DNA from: Bog-105 sp965277855
GTDB lineage: Bacteria; Acidobacteriota; Terriglobia; Bryobacterales; Bryobacteraceae
Direction: 5' to 3'
NCBI GenBank assembly: GCA_965277855.1
Contig: OZ255847.1
Coordinates: 5,270,001 to 5,334,000, forward strand
Length of the DNA stretch: 64,000 nucleotides
A model generated the notes under the pieces. The model saw only the letters and a program-made list of their open reading frames with translations. It did not search any database and had not been told where the DNA came from. Shown here one piece after another: positions 33,173 through 42,865 of the stretch. Numbering within the stretch: the stretch's first letter is position 1; each line of letters starts with the position of its first letter. A program made the translations under genes and the position numbers.

Positions 33173-36100
33173 ATGAAGCAGTTGTCCGGGCGCGTGTTGC
33201 GCTCCTTCGCTTTCCTGTTATGGATTTTGTTGGTCGCCATGCTCGCAAACGGACAGGAGTTTGCCGGCAAGACCGTTTCCGCGATTCGCTACCAGCCTGC
33301 CACGCAGCCGCTGGACTCGAGAGATCTCGATCGGATGCTCATGGTCCAAATAGGGCAACCGCTGGTGACCAATCAGCTGTCGGCAACCATCGACCGGCTC
33401 TACCGCAGTGGCGTTTTTGATGATATTCAGGTTGACGCCGAGCCAAGCGGATCAGGGGTGAGTCTTACCTTCATCACGCAAGCGCGCCGGTTCGTCGGGC
33501 ACGTGGGCGCTCGAGGCGATATCAAGGACCCCCCGAGCCGGGCTGTGCTGATTGGCGACGCTCAACTCTATCTGGGACAGCCTTATGACGAGGAGGCGGT
33601 TGTTCTGGCGCGCAAGAGTCTGGAACAGCAACTCCGGGACAACGGTCTGTTTAAGGGGCACGTGGACGTAGCAACCATTGAGGACCCGGCGACGCACCAG
33701 ATGACCATTCGTTTTCTGGTCGAAGCGGGCAAACGGTCTCGCTATGAAACGCCTGTTATTCGGGGAGATACGAAACTATCGGATCTAACTATAGTGCGGG
33801 CTACCGGCTGGCGCTGGCCGTTAATTCGCAAATGGCGCAAAGTCACCGCCGTGCTGACGGATAAAGGCGTCCAGGGCGTCGAGAAGAAATATGGGAAAAA
33901 AGGGCGGCTTACCGCGTCCGTAAATCTGTCATCACTCGAGTACGATCCAGCCACCGGAAATGCCAAACCAACGTTCGATATCAATGCCGGACCGAAAATA
34001 ACCGTGAAGGCCCTGGAAGCGAAAGTCTCTCAAAGTAAGCTCCGCCAGTATGTTCCTATTTACGAGGAAGGGTCTGTGGATAACGATCTGCTGGCGGAAG
34101 GCGCCGGCAATCTGCACGACTATTTCCAATCCAAGGGCTATCCGGACGTCGATGTAACGTTCAAACGCGAAGCCACTAAGAATGACGAAGAAGTTATCAA
34201 CTACTACATAGCCACCGGACCACGTCGCAAGTTAGTGAAGGTGGATATTTTGGGAAACCGCTATTTTCTCAATGAAACTCTGACTGAGCGCATGTTCTTG
34301 CGGCCGAGTTCTTTAGTGCTGCGCTATGGCCGCTACAGCGAGAGTTTTCGAAAGAAAGACGAAGAGGCAATCGCCAATCTGTATGTAGCGAATGGGTTTC
34401 AGGACGTAAAGGTGACATCTTCAGTCCAGAATAATTTTAATGGCAAACCGACGGATCTGGAGGTCGCTTACAACATCGATGAAGGGAAACAATGGAAGGT
34501 TGAGAAGTTAGCAATTGAAGGGGCCAATCGCGTCGATCTGGGATTGATCAAGAGCGACTTCGCATCAATTGAGGGTCAGCCGTTTGCGGAAGTAAACCTT
34601 GCTACCGACCGTAACAGGGTTCTCGAATACTATTATTCGCAGGGCTATCCTTCCGCCTCCTTCAGTGTTGTAAAAACCCCGGGCACACAGCCGGCGACTG
34701 TTGACTTGACCTATCGCATCCGGGAAGGACGCGCCGAGTTCGTGCGAAAGGTCATTCTTTCGGGAATCGACAATACTAAGCCGTCACTGGTGGAAAAGTA
34801 CATTCATGCTCGCCCGAACGAGCCGATCTCGCTGACCAGAGTCAACGAAGATGCGCGCCTTCTGACTGGCTTAGGAGTATTCGCCGGAGTCAATACGGCT
34901 CTGCAGGATTCAGATGGCACCACACTCTATAAAGATGTACTGTACGACTTTGATGAGGCAGCGCGCTATAACTTCTCCTTAGGATTTGGTCTGATCGTCG
35001 GCCAGTTTGGCGGGACGACGACCAATTACTCCAACTCGGGCGGCGCGAAAGGAGTCTCGCCGATCGTTTCGTTCAATGTGAACCGGCTGAATATGTTCGG
35101 GATTGGCCAGACCCTCTCGCTGCAGACGAGTTATTCCACTCTCCAGCAGAGAGAATCTCTGAATTACATCGTTCCGCGTTTTTTTGGTTCGGCTAACCGG
35201 ACTGTGACATTCTCCGCACTCTACGATACAACCCAGGACGTACAAACCTTTTCTTCTAAACGGCTGGAAGCCGCCGTGCAGACGTCGCAGCGGTTCAATC
35301 GCGCCTCCACCCTCCTCTTGCGTTTCGCCTACAGACGGGTAAGCACCGGTAACATCAACATCCCTTCGTTGCTTATTCCGCAGTTTTCGCAGCCTGTGAG
35401 AATTGGAATGTTATCGGCGAGTTACATCCAGGATCATCGCGATAACCCGGCTGACGCGCACCACGGATTCTGGAATACGCTCGATGCCGGTCTGGCTGGA
35501 AACTTCTTTGGTTCGCAGCGTAGTTTTCTTCGGGTTCTTGGGCGAAACGCAACTTACACATCCCTCGGCAGGAACTTGATTCTGGCACGTCAGACGCAGT
35601 TTGGCGCAATTGTCCCATTCAATCTGCAGCCAGGGATATCGCATTTCGAATCCATTCCACTGCCCGAGCGATTCTACGGCGGCGGCGGCGTGTCGATGCG
35701 CGGCTTCGGTGATAATCAGGCTGGTCCACGCGACATCGGAACGGCGAACGAACTGCCCGGTCCTGTTACCAGCCCGCCCACCGGTTTTCCGATCGGCGGC
35801 AACGCATTGTTTTTTAATAACGTGGAGTTGCGCTTCCCCTTACTCGGCCCTAACATCAGCGGCGTGGTTTTCGAGGATATGGGAAATATTTACACTACCT
35901 TCAGCGACATCTCGTTCCGGTACAGCCAGAAAAACAACCAGGACTTCAATTACGCAGTGCAGGCGGCGGGTTTCGGAATTCGCTACAAGACCCCGCTTGG
36001 GCCTGTGCGATTGGACCTTGCCTACACGTTGAATCCATCCCGCTATCTTGGATTCAGCACGAATGAGAGCTTCCAGGATCTTCTAAACTGCTCGCCGAAG

Positions 36101-36190
36101 GACATTGCAGACATGAAGCCAGGCTGTACTTCTGGCCCGCAGCGCCTCAGCCACTTCCAATTTTTCTTTTCCATCGGACAGGCTTTCTAG
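33173..36190 (+). CDS. Omp85-family outer-membrane assembly protein (BamA/TamA-like)
   Basis: A 1005-residue outer-membrane protein with a signal peptide (about 1-27, ending ANGQ), a long run of POTRA domains (about 30-600; for example TIDRLYRSGVFDDIQVD, LHDYFQSKGYPDVDVTF, VANGFQDVKVTSSV and VLEYYYSQGYPSASF) and a C-terminal 16-stranded barrel. The loop-6 motif of the superfamily is present as SMRGFGDN, and the last residue is an aromatic Phe. The POTRA part is longer than in BamA, suggesting five to seven units. The next genes, overlapping in series, are a SurA-like protein and a TamB-like protein, so this protein may act as the TamA partner. The ATG at 33173 has GGAG upstream. BamA versus TamA cannot be decided here. 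Confidence 0.9.
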   Translation: MKQLSGRVLRSFAFLLWILLVAMLANGQEFAGKTVSAIRYQPATQPLDSRDLDRMLMVQIGQPLVTNQLSATIDRLYRSGVFDDIQVDAEPSGSGVSLTFITQARRFVGHVGARGDIKDPPSRAVLIGDAQLYLGQPYDEEAVVLARKSLEQQLRDNGLFKGHVDVATIEDPATHQMTIRFLVEAGKRSRYETPVIRGDTKLSDLTIVRATGWRWPLIRKWRKVTAVLTDKGVQGVEKKYGKKGRLTASVNLSSLEYDPATGNAKPTFDINAGPKITVKALEAKVSQSKLRQYVPIYEEGSVDNDLLAEGAGNLHDYFQSKGYPDVDVTFKREATKNDEEVINYYIATGPRRKLVKVDILGNRYFLNETLTERMFLRPSSLVLRYGRYSESFRKKDEEAIANLYVANGFQDVKVTSSVQNNFNGKPTDLEVAYNIDEGKQWKVEKLAIEGANRVDLGLIKSDFASIEGQPFAEVNLATDRNRVLEYYYSQGYPSASFSVVKTPGTQPATVDLTYRIREGRAEFVRKVILSGIDNTKPSLVEKYIHARPNEPISLTRVNEDARLLTGLGVFAGVNTALQDSDGTTLYKDVLYDFDEAARYNFSLGFGLIVGQFGGTTTNYSNSGGAKGVSPIVSFNVNRLNMFGIGQTLSLQTSYSTLQQRESLNYIVPRFFGSANRTVTFSALYDTTQDVQTFSSKRLEAAVQTSQRFNRASTLLLRFAYRRVSTGNINIPSLLIPQFSQPVRIGMLSASYIQDHRDNPADAHHGFWNTLDAGLAGNFFGSQRSFLRVLGRNATYTSLGRNLILARQTQFGAIVPFNLQPGISHFESIPLPERFYGGGGVSMRGFGDNQAGPRDIGTANELPGPVTSPPTGFPIGGNALFFNNVELRFPLLGPNISGVVFEDMGNIYTTFSDISFRYSQKNNQDFNYAVQAAGFGIRYKTPLGPVRLDLAYTLNPSRYLGFSTNESFQDLLNCSPKDIADMKPGCTSGPQRLSHFQFFFSIGQAF

Positions 36191-36831
36191 TGTGCTTACG
36201 TTTGGCTATTGTGCTATCGATGACGCCCGGGCTGCTGTCGGGAGTGATCATCGACCGCATCGCTGTTGTGATTGGGAAATCCATCGTGAAAGATAGTGAT
36301 ATCAGTCGCGACCTTCGCGTTACCGATCTCTTAAACGGCGAGCCTTTGGATCTGAGCGAAAAAGCCCGCAAGACGACGGCGAGCCGGTTGATTGACCAAG
36401 TCTTTATTCGCCGGGAAATCGAGCTGGGTGACTATCCCGTAGCTACCATGGAAGAAGCGGATCGCGAACTTGACCGTTTGGTCAGTCAGCGATTCCGAAG
36501 CGAAGTGGCTCTGCAGAGTGATTTGCGCCGTTATGGTATCACCGCGCCGGATCTGCGCAGTCATTTCCTCTGGCAGTTGACGGTGCTGCGATTTATCGAC
36601 ACTCGCTTTAAGCCGGCGGTATTAGTCACCGATCAGGAAGTAGAAAATTACTATAAAGCTCACGCCTCGGCGTTACAGCGCGAACATCCCGGGAAGTCGT
36701 CCCTGGGCGAAGTTCGGAGCGAGATCACGGATACTCTAGCAGCAGCGCGTGTAGATAAGCTCTTTTTTGCTTGGCTTGATGAGCAGAGGAAACAGGCAAA
36801 GATCATTTACTTGGAGGCGAGTTTGCAGTGA
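36190..36831 (+). CDS. SurA-N-like periplasmic chaperone lacking the parvulin domain
   Basis: A 213-residue protein with a short signal peptide (ending LLSG, about residue 17) and the SurA-type chaperone core: IIDRIAVVIGKSIVKDSDISRDLRV (20-45), the helical body (LIDQVFIRREIELGDYPVA, then LRSHFLWQLTVLRFIDTRFKPAV), VTDQEVENYYKAH and a closing helix and strand (AARVDKLFFAWLDEQRKQAKIIYL). Between the EVENYY segment and the closing helix there are only about 25 residues, so the prolyl isomerase domain of SurA is absent. GTG start at 36190 overlaps the Omp85 stop by one base; its own stop overlaps the TamB-like start by three (GTGA). Likely escorts beta-barrel clients to the Omp85 protein (inference). 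Confidence 0.8.
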   Translation: MCLRLAIVLSMTPGLLSGVIIDRIAVVIGKSIVKDSDISRDLRVTDLLNGEPLDLSEKARKTTASRLIDQVFIRREIELGDYPVATMEEADRELDRLVSQRFRSEVALQSDLRRYGITAPDLRSHFLWQLTVLRFIDTRFKPAVLVTDQEVENYYKAHASALQREHPGKSSLGEVRSEITDTLAAARVDKLFFAWLDEQRKQAKIIYLEASLQ

Positions 36832-39800
36832 CCCGACGCAAAAAAGCACTCCTGATAACGGCTGCCTCAATAGTGGGGTTGCTTGTCGTTATCGTAATAG
36901 GTACTGTCGCTGTTTTGCGAACTCAGTGGTTCGCCGATTTCGCTCGCGCCAAGATAGTGGCCGCCGCGAACGATGCGACTGGCGGAACAGCGGAAATGCA
37001 GGCGTTCGAGCTAGACCTTCGACACCTGACTGTCAAAATTCACAACTTTGTTTTGCATGGGAAGGAAGCCAGGAATGCCGACCCGCTGTTTCGGGTCAAG
37101 TTGCTCGAACTACGCTTGAAGTTGCTGACAGCCTGGGCGAAGCCGTTCGACATTCGCTATTTGGGGGCGGACGAGCCGCGAGTCAACGTAATCGTGTTGC
37201 CGGACGGCACGACAAACATTCCCGAGCCAAAAACTCCTAGTAAGCCCAGCCAGACCTCGGGTTTGCAAACCGTGGTGGACCTGGCCGTCAATGAGTTTCG
37301 GCTGACCGGGGGGTTCGCATCCGTACTGCAGGAGAGGACTGCCTTCAGCGGCCGAGGCAACAGCCTGCGAGTGGTTCTGAACTACAACTCACTCAAGCCG
37401 AGTTACACCGGAGTTCTGAGTGTCAGTCCGTTACTCCTGCAATCGGGAAACAGGGCGCCTCTTCGACTCAACGTAAATGTACCAGTCACCATCGAGCGCG
37501 ACGCTATCAGAATTGCGAATGCCAGGATGACCACGGAACAATCACAGATCGTTCTCAGCGCTGATGTTATTCACATGCAGTCCCCACTGATTTCCTGGCG
37601 CTTAAGTGCGGCAGTGTCCCTTCCTGAAATCGAACGGACGGTCGATCTTCCGATTCATTCACAAAATAAGGGAGCACCCCGACAACTGACCGCCGATGTT
37701 GTCGCGAACTTGAGCCAGTCGACGAATGTAATGCAGATTGAACATGCAAATCTTGCCCTCGGAAGAACCACCTTTGACGCTTCCGGCAAGCTGGACCCCA
37801 ATCGGCCTGAAAACGTTCAGTTCAAGGCTAACTTCGCACTGCCTGAACTGGCTCAACTCCTGGCGATTTCGGGAGTGAGACTGCAAGGAGATCTGCAGGC
37901 TAATGGGCGAGCCACGTTGGACCAACACAAGAACTACGCCGTGGATGGTGTCTTGCAATCGAGGAACTTGGCTGTGCAAAGTAGCGATGTCACTTTGCAG
38001 GAGGTGAATCTTTCGTCCCCATTTCATGCGGATCCATTCCTGATTAGTCTGGACGGCCTGAGACTAAGTGCTCTGGGAGGTTCGCTCGTCGCCAAGATAT
38101 TCCTGGACAAACTTCAGAATCTAAGTGTCGAAGGGCAGCTCCGAAATTTCTCGATTCCCACACTTGTTACTGTCGCTTCCGGCAAGCATCTGGGTTACGA
38201 CGGAGCTTTAAATGGCTCTATCCTGGCGCGGGCCGACTTGAAAGCGAAGGGCACTACGGGCTATACGGCGAATGCCGACTTGAACATAGTTCCCGGACGG
38301 CACGAGATTCCTCTTAGTGGACGTGTGAAGGCCTCTTACATCGGTAAAAGCGGGGCGCTTGATCTGGCAAACTCCTATATCCTACTGCCTAACTCGCGTC
38401 TCACCTTGGCAGGATCTTTGAACCGGCGAATCACGCTGGATTTGATGACTCAGAATCTGAATGATTTCCTACCCGCTGCTAACTTCGGATCGGCACATCC
38501 GCAAACATCCCTTCCGGTTGTTCTAAATGGCGGCACAGCGAACGTGCACGCTGAGATCACTGGGAAAACGTCCGCTCCGACCCTTACGGCGCATGCCGAA
38601 ATCTCGGACTTTAGTGTGGAGCAACGTCCGTTCTCACGGTTAGCGTTGGATGCGAACGGCTCGCCGGCTGGAGCGGCTGTGCGGAATGGATTGCTGGTCG
38701 GAAGAGGCTTAGAAACTGAATTCGATGCGTCCATAGGTCTACGGCAGTGGGCGCCCGAGCCTTCCTCGCCTGTATCCGCTAATCTTGTTTTGCAAAACGG
38801 TGATCTGGCCGACCTGGTTCGCCTCGCCGGACAGGCCGGAACAGAGGCATCCGGCAAAGCTACTGCTGATGTTCATGTTCGTGGGACGTATGGGAACCCT
38901 TTGGGCGCAGCTACATTTCAGGTGCTTGATGGTTCGCTGTCGGACCAGGCATTTCAAAAGCTCTTTGTAAATGTCGCGCTAGAGGACCAGCTTGCCACAC
39001 TTACGAGAGCGGAATTGGACGTGGGAGGCGGTCGCATTGCAGCGCACGGCCGTTTCCAGCATCCGCGCGATAGCTTTACAGCAGGTCGTGCGCAACTTCA
39101 ACTTGCCGCCGACAACGTGCAGCTTTCACAAATCCAAGCCCTCGCTAAACAAAACGCCGGCATCAAAGGTGTGCTCCAGTTGACTGCCAGTACGGACGAC
39201 AATCTGCGACAATCGGCCAACCAGACTAAGCTGGACATCTTGAACGTTACTGCTGACTTTTCGGCACGGGCTCTTGAAATTCAGAACCGGGATGCTGGCG
39301 AATTAACAGCCAGCGCACGGACCAGCAATGGAAGCGTCAACTACAAAGTCGACTCGAATTTTGCGGGATCGGATATAAAAGTGAGGGGTAACACGGCCTT
39401 GAGTGCCACTTATGCGACTGTGGCGGATGCTTCTATTAAGCACTTATCGATCTCGAAAGCTTTGCAAATTGTCGGGCCAGCTTCTGTGCCGGCCAGTGGT
39501 GACTTTTCAGCCGATGCACACGTAAATGGAACGACTAGCGCGCCCCATGCCGACCTCACGTTCGCTCTCCTGGATGGAAATGTGTACCAGGAGCCTGTGA
39601 ATAGCTTGCGCGGAAGCGTTAATTACTCCCCTCAGCTGATTCATGTTTCTTCGATCAAGTTAGATGCTCCGGCCGGGAATGTAAGCGTAAGTGGCTCTTA
39701 CACTCATCCCCTCAACACTTTCGATACCGGTTCATTAAAGCTAAATGTGAATAGTTCGGATATTCAGCTTGCCCGGATTCGGAATATCCAGTTACAGAAA

Positions 39801-41720
39801 CCCGGGTTGGCCGGAACGCTGCACATCGCTACCGATTTGGCTGCCGATCTGCGAACCGAGCGTGGAAAACCGGCACTCCTCATTTCAAACTTGAACGGGG
39901 AAACGGTTCTAGCGGGACTGCGTCTCAATAGCCTGCAGCTTGGAGGGGCCAGTCTGAGAGCGCGAACCAACGCATCCAAGTTGGACTTAACCCTAGACTC
40001 GGATTTGATGAAAAGTAACATCCGGGGAGGCGGTCAAGCGCAACTCAGCGGCGACTTTCCCCTGCGTGGCAGTCTCTCGTTTACCGGCATCCGGTATTCC
40101 AATATAGCCCCGTTCCTCGCCTCAAACCAGAGCACATCGGCACCCCCGTTTGAAGCTTTGGTGGAGGGGGGCGTCACTTTCAGCGGTCCAATGGCCGATC
40201 CGGAGAACATGGCGGCTCACCTGCAGCTGGATCATTTTGATTTCAGGACGAATGGCACTAACTCGCCGACTGGCTCTCCGGCATTGAGAAAAGTGGAGTT
40301 GCAGAACGATGGCCCAGTCGTCGTCGCGTTGAACCAGGATGTTGTTCGGATCGAGCAGTTGCGTATCGGAGCGAGAAATACGGCACTCAGCGCTTCCGGT
40401 TCGGTGAATTTAAAAGACGCGTTGGAGCCGCTGGCATTAAATCTCGACGCGCATGTGGACCTTGCCTTGTTGCAGGATGCGGATCGCGATTTCTATTCGT
40501 CCGGATCGCTTACCATGAACACGAGCATTCGAGGAAGCTTTGCGCAGCCCCGTGCCAATGGCCGTGTTGAGCTAAAGAATGCCAACATCAATTACGCTGG
40601 CGCACCTAACGGCCTGTCGAATGCGAGTGGTTTAATCCTGCTTAATGGAACGAACGCCTCCATTCAAAAACTCACAGGAGAAAGTGGTGGCGGTCAGATC
40701 GCACTTTCGGGCTTTGTCGGTCTTGGTAGCCGTGTGCCGAGCTTCAACTTGAAAGCGGCAGTCGCCAGAGTCCGTGTTCGCTATTCGGGTATCAGCACGA
40801 CTTCAAACGCCAACCTTTCGCTTACGGGTAACCTCAGGCGGTCGTTAGTTTCGGGAACAGTCAGCGTGGAGCGAATCGCATACGCCAGTTCTAGCGATGC
40901 CGGGTCGCTTCTCTCCGCTGCGTCAATACCGCCCAGCACGCCTGCCTCACCGAATCCCCTCCTGGCGGGAATGCGGTTGGATGTTCACATCCTGACAGCT
41001 CCCGACTTACAGGTTGTTTCTACCTACGCAAATCGCCTCTCAGTCTTAGCGAATCTGAGCTTGCGAGGCACTGCTGAAAATCCGGGGATGCTTGGACGCA
41101 TGACTGTCACGGATGGCCAACTCGTCTTTTTCGGGAATACGTATACCGTCACAACCGGAACAATCAATTTCTACGATCCGAACTCTATCTCGCCGAACCT
41201 GAACGTTTCACTACAGACGGTCGCGCAAGGCGTGGACGTGACGATTGGAGTGAGTGGCCTGATGGACGATCTGAAACTGACCTATCGATCCGATCCCCCG
41301 TTAAGCTTCGAGCAGATCGTCCAGTTACTTGCCACTAACACCACTCCGGCTAATCCTGTAATAGCCGCCCATCAGCCAAGTCCGCCTCAACAATCAGTCA
41401 GTCAAATGGGCGAGTCGGCAGTCTTGGGCCAGGCAGTTGCGAACCCGCTTGCCAGCCGCGTGCAAAGAGTCTTCGGATTAACCCAATTCAAAATAGACCC
41501 CTCGTTTGCTGGAAATGGAGGGCAACCGTCCGCTCGTGTAACCCTGCAGCAAAAAGTCGCCAGCAATATTACGTTTACCTATATCACCGATGTGACCCAA
41601 ACTAACGGACAAATTGTTCGTGTACAGTGGGATCTTTCAAATAACTTATCCGCTGTGGGTTTGCGCGATTACAACGGAAACGTTAGTATCGAATTCTTTT
41701 ATAAATTTACACGCCGATGA
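36828..41720 (+). CDS. tamB: TamB-like translocation/assembly module protein
   Basis: A 1630-residue envelope protein with an N-terminal membrane anchor (ALLITAASIVGLLVVIVIGTVAVL, about 6-29), an AsmA-like N-terminal region, more than 1200 residues of beta-rich repeats expected to form a periplasm-spanning groove, and the DUF490/TamB C-terminal domain (from about 1400: VTDGQLVFFGNTYTVTTGTINFYDPN, then LTYRSDPPLSFEQIVQLLATN and ITFTYITDVTQTNGQIVRVQWDL). It ends FYKFTRR. Family members bridge inner and outer membrane for lipid transport and barrel assembly with TamA. GTG start overlaps the upstream stop (GTGA). Third gene of the operon with the Omp85 and SurA-like proteins, which strongly supports a TAM-type system. 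Confidence 0.9.
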   Translation: MTRRKKALLITAASIVGLLVVIVIGTVAVLRTQWFADFARAKIVAAANDATGGTAEMQAFELDLRHLTVKIHNFVLHGKEARNADPLFRVKLLELRLKLLTAWAKPFDIRYLGADEPRVNVIVLPDGTTNIPEPKTPSKPSQTSGLQTVVDLAVNEFRLTGGFASVLQERTAFSGRGNSLRVVLNYNSLKPSYTGVLSVSPLLLQSGNRAPLRLNVNVPVTIERDAIRIANARMTTEQSQIVLSADVIHMQSPLISWRLSAAVSLPEIERTVDLPIHSQNKGAPRQLTADVVANLSQSTNVMQIEHANLALGRTTFDASGKLDPNRPENVQFKANFALPELAQLLAISGVRLQGDLQANGRATLDQHKNYAVDGVLQSRNLAVQSSDVTLQEVNLSSPFHADPFLISLDGLRLSALGGSLVAKIFLDKLQNLSVEGQLRNFSIPTLVTVASGKHLGYDGALNGSILARADLKAKGTTGYTANADLNIVPGRHEIPLSGRVKASYIGKSGALDLANSYILLPNSRLTLAGSLNRRITLDLMTQNLNDFLPAANFGSAHPQTSLPVVLNGGTANVHAEITGKTSAPTLTAHAEISDFSVEQRPFSRLALDANGSPAGAAVRNGLLVGRGLETEFDASIGLRQWAPEPSSPVSANLVLQNGDLADLVRLAGQAGTEASGKATADVHVRGTYGNPLGAATFQVLDGSLSDQAFQKLFVNVALEDQLATLTRAELDVGGGRIAAHGRFQHPRDSFTAGRAQLQLAADNVQLSQIQALAKQNAGIKGVLQLTASTDDNLRQSANQTKLDILNVTADFSARALEIQNRDAGELTASARTSNGSVNYKVDSNFAGSDIKVRGNTALSATYATVADASIKHLSISKALQIVGPASVPASGDFSADAHVNGTTSAPHADLTFALLDGNVYQEPVNSLRGSVNYSPQLIHVSSIKLDAPAGNVSVSGSYTHPLNTFDTGSLKLNVNSSDIQLARIRNIQLQKPGLAGTLHIATDLAADLRTERGKPALLISNLNGETVLAGLRLNSLQLGGASLRARTNASKLDLTLDSDLMKSNIRGGGQAQLSGDFPLRGSLSFTGIRYSNIAPFLASNQSTSAPPFEALVEGGVTFSGPMADPENMAAHLQLDHFDFRTNGTNSPTGSPALRKVELQNDGPVVVALNQDVVRIEQLRIGARNTALSASGSVNLKDALEPLALNLDAHVDLALLQDADRDFYSSGSLTMNTSIRGSFAQPRANGRVELKNANINYAGAPNGLSNASGLILLNGTNASIQKLTGESGGGQIALSGFVGLGSRVPSFNLKAAVARVRVRYSGISTTSNANLSLTGNLRRSLVSGTVSVERIAYASSSDAGSLLSAASIPPSTPASPNPLLAGMRLDVHILTAPDLQVVSTYANRLSVLANLSLRGTAENPGMLGRMTVTDGQLVFFGNTYTVTTGTINFYDPNSISPNLNVSLQTVAQGVDVTIGVSGLMDDLKLTYRSDPPLSFEQIVQLLATNTTPANPVIAAHQPSPPQQSVSQMGESAVLGQAVANPLASRVQRVFGLTQFKIDPSFAGNGGQPSARVTLQQKVASNITFTYITDVTQTNGQIVRVQWDLSNNLSAVGLRDYNGNVSIEFFYKFTRR

Positions 41721-41742
41721 CAAGAGTCGGGGAGACACGGCA

Positions 41743-42855
41743 GTGAAGATTGTGGTATTCGGGCTTTCTATTAGCTCCGCCTGGGGCAATGGCCACGCAA
41801 CTTTGTTGCGGGGACTGTTTCGGGCCCTGCACGCTGGCGGACATGAGTTACATTTCTTTGAACGTGATACGGAGTACTATTCCGCCCATCGCGATGTCAC
41901 AAAACTATCTTACGTCACTCTTCATCTTTACAATAATTGGGAGGAGGCCTCGGCCATCGGTAGACATTTGCTAAGTGAGGCAGACGTCGCCATGGTAACG
42001 TCCTATTGTCCTGACGGCGCCGCAGCGTGTCGCCTGATTCTAGGTTTCAACCCGCGACTGCGTACGGTATTTTACGACATGGATACCCCGATAACATTGG
42101 ACCGTTTAGCGAGAAACGAGATCATTCCTTATTTGCCGAGCGAAGGACTGAGTGAGTTCGATCTTGTACTCAGTTACACAGGCGGAGCCGCGATTGAAGC
42201 GCTGCGGCGTCGGTTGGGAGCAAAGCGGATTGCAACTCTCTATGGCTGGGTAGATCCCGAACTATATTTTACTGTTCCGAGCTGTCCAGAATTTGCGGCA
42301 GATTTATCGTATCTGGGCACTTATGCTATTGACCGGCAACCGGCGTTAGACACTCTCTTGTTAGAACCGGCACGACAACTCACCAGGCATAGATTCTTAA
42401 TTGGAGGCGCCATGTACCCAAATCCCGAAAGCTGGCCAGCGAACGTTCGCCATTATGAACATGTCGCGCCTCCGAAGCATACCGCTTTTTATTCTTCGGC
42501 GCCGTTAACTCTGAGTGTGACTAGAAGTACGATGGCTGCCATGGGGTATTGTCCGTCCGGTCGGCTGTTCGAAGCCGCAGCTTGCGGAACTGCAGTACTC
42601 AGCGATTGGTGGGAAGGTTTGGATACGTTTTTTCTACCGGGAGAAGAGATCCTCTTAGCGGGATCGAGCCCTGAGGTCGTTCATCAAGTCACTCGCGACC
42701 ACCACGAGTTAACGAAGGTCGGAAAACGCGCTAGAGAACGCGCACTCGATTGCCATACGGCGGCCGTGCGTGCCAATCGCTTCGTTGATCTGATCGAGAA
42801 TCCCGATCTCGAATGCGAATCAGACGAACTAAGCGTTTCTGCAACGGAGCGTTAG
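41743..42855 (+). CDS. CgeB-like glycosyltransferase
   Basis: A 370-residue GT-B-fold glycosyltransferase of the CgeB/Glyco_trans_1_2 type. The first Rossmann strand is MKIVVFGLSISSAWGNGHA. The middle has FYDMDTPITLDRL and a Tyr-Gly-Trp-Val-Asp-Pro hinge (LYGWVDPELY) common in this group. The C-terminal half has APPKHTAFYSSAPLTLSVTR, then PSGRLFEAAACGTAVLSDWWEGLDTFF, the donor-binding segment. The GTG start at 41743 follows a GGGGAG ribosome site; the same frame runs upstream into the tamB gene without support. First gene of the surface-polysaccharide cluster, 10 bases before the nucleotidyltransferase gene. Sugar donor and acceptor unknown. Confidence 0.85.
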   Translation: MKIVVFGLSISSAWGNGHATLLRGLFRALHAGGHELHFFERDTEYYSAHRDVTKLSYVTLHLYNNWEEASAIGRHLLSEADVAMVTSYCPDGAAACRLILGFNPRLRTVFYDMDTPITLDRLARNEIIPYLPSEGLSEFDLVLSYTGGAAIEALRRRLGAKRIATLYGWVDPELYFTVPSCPEFAADLSYLGTYAIDRQPALDTLLLEPARQLTRHRFLIGGAMYPNPESWPANVRHYEHVAPPKHTAFYSSAPLTLSVTRSTMAAMGYCPSGRLFEAAACGTAVLSDWWEGLDTFFLPGEEILLAGSSPEVVHQVTRDHHELTKVGKRARERALDCHTAAVRANRFVDLIENPDLECESDELSVSATER

Positions 42856-42865
42856 AAAAACTATC

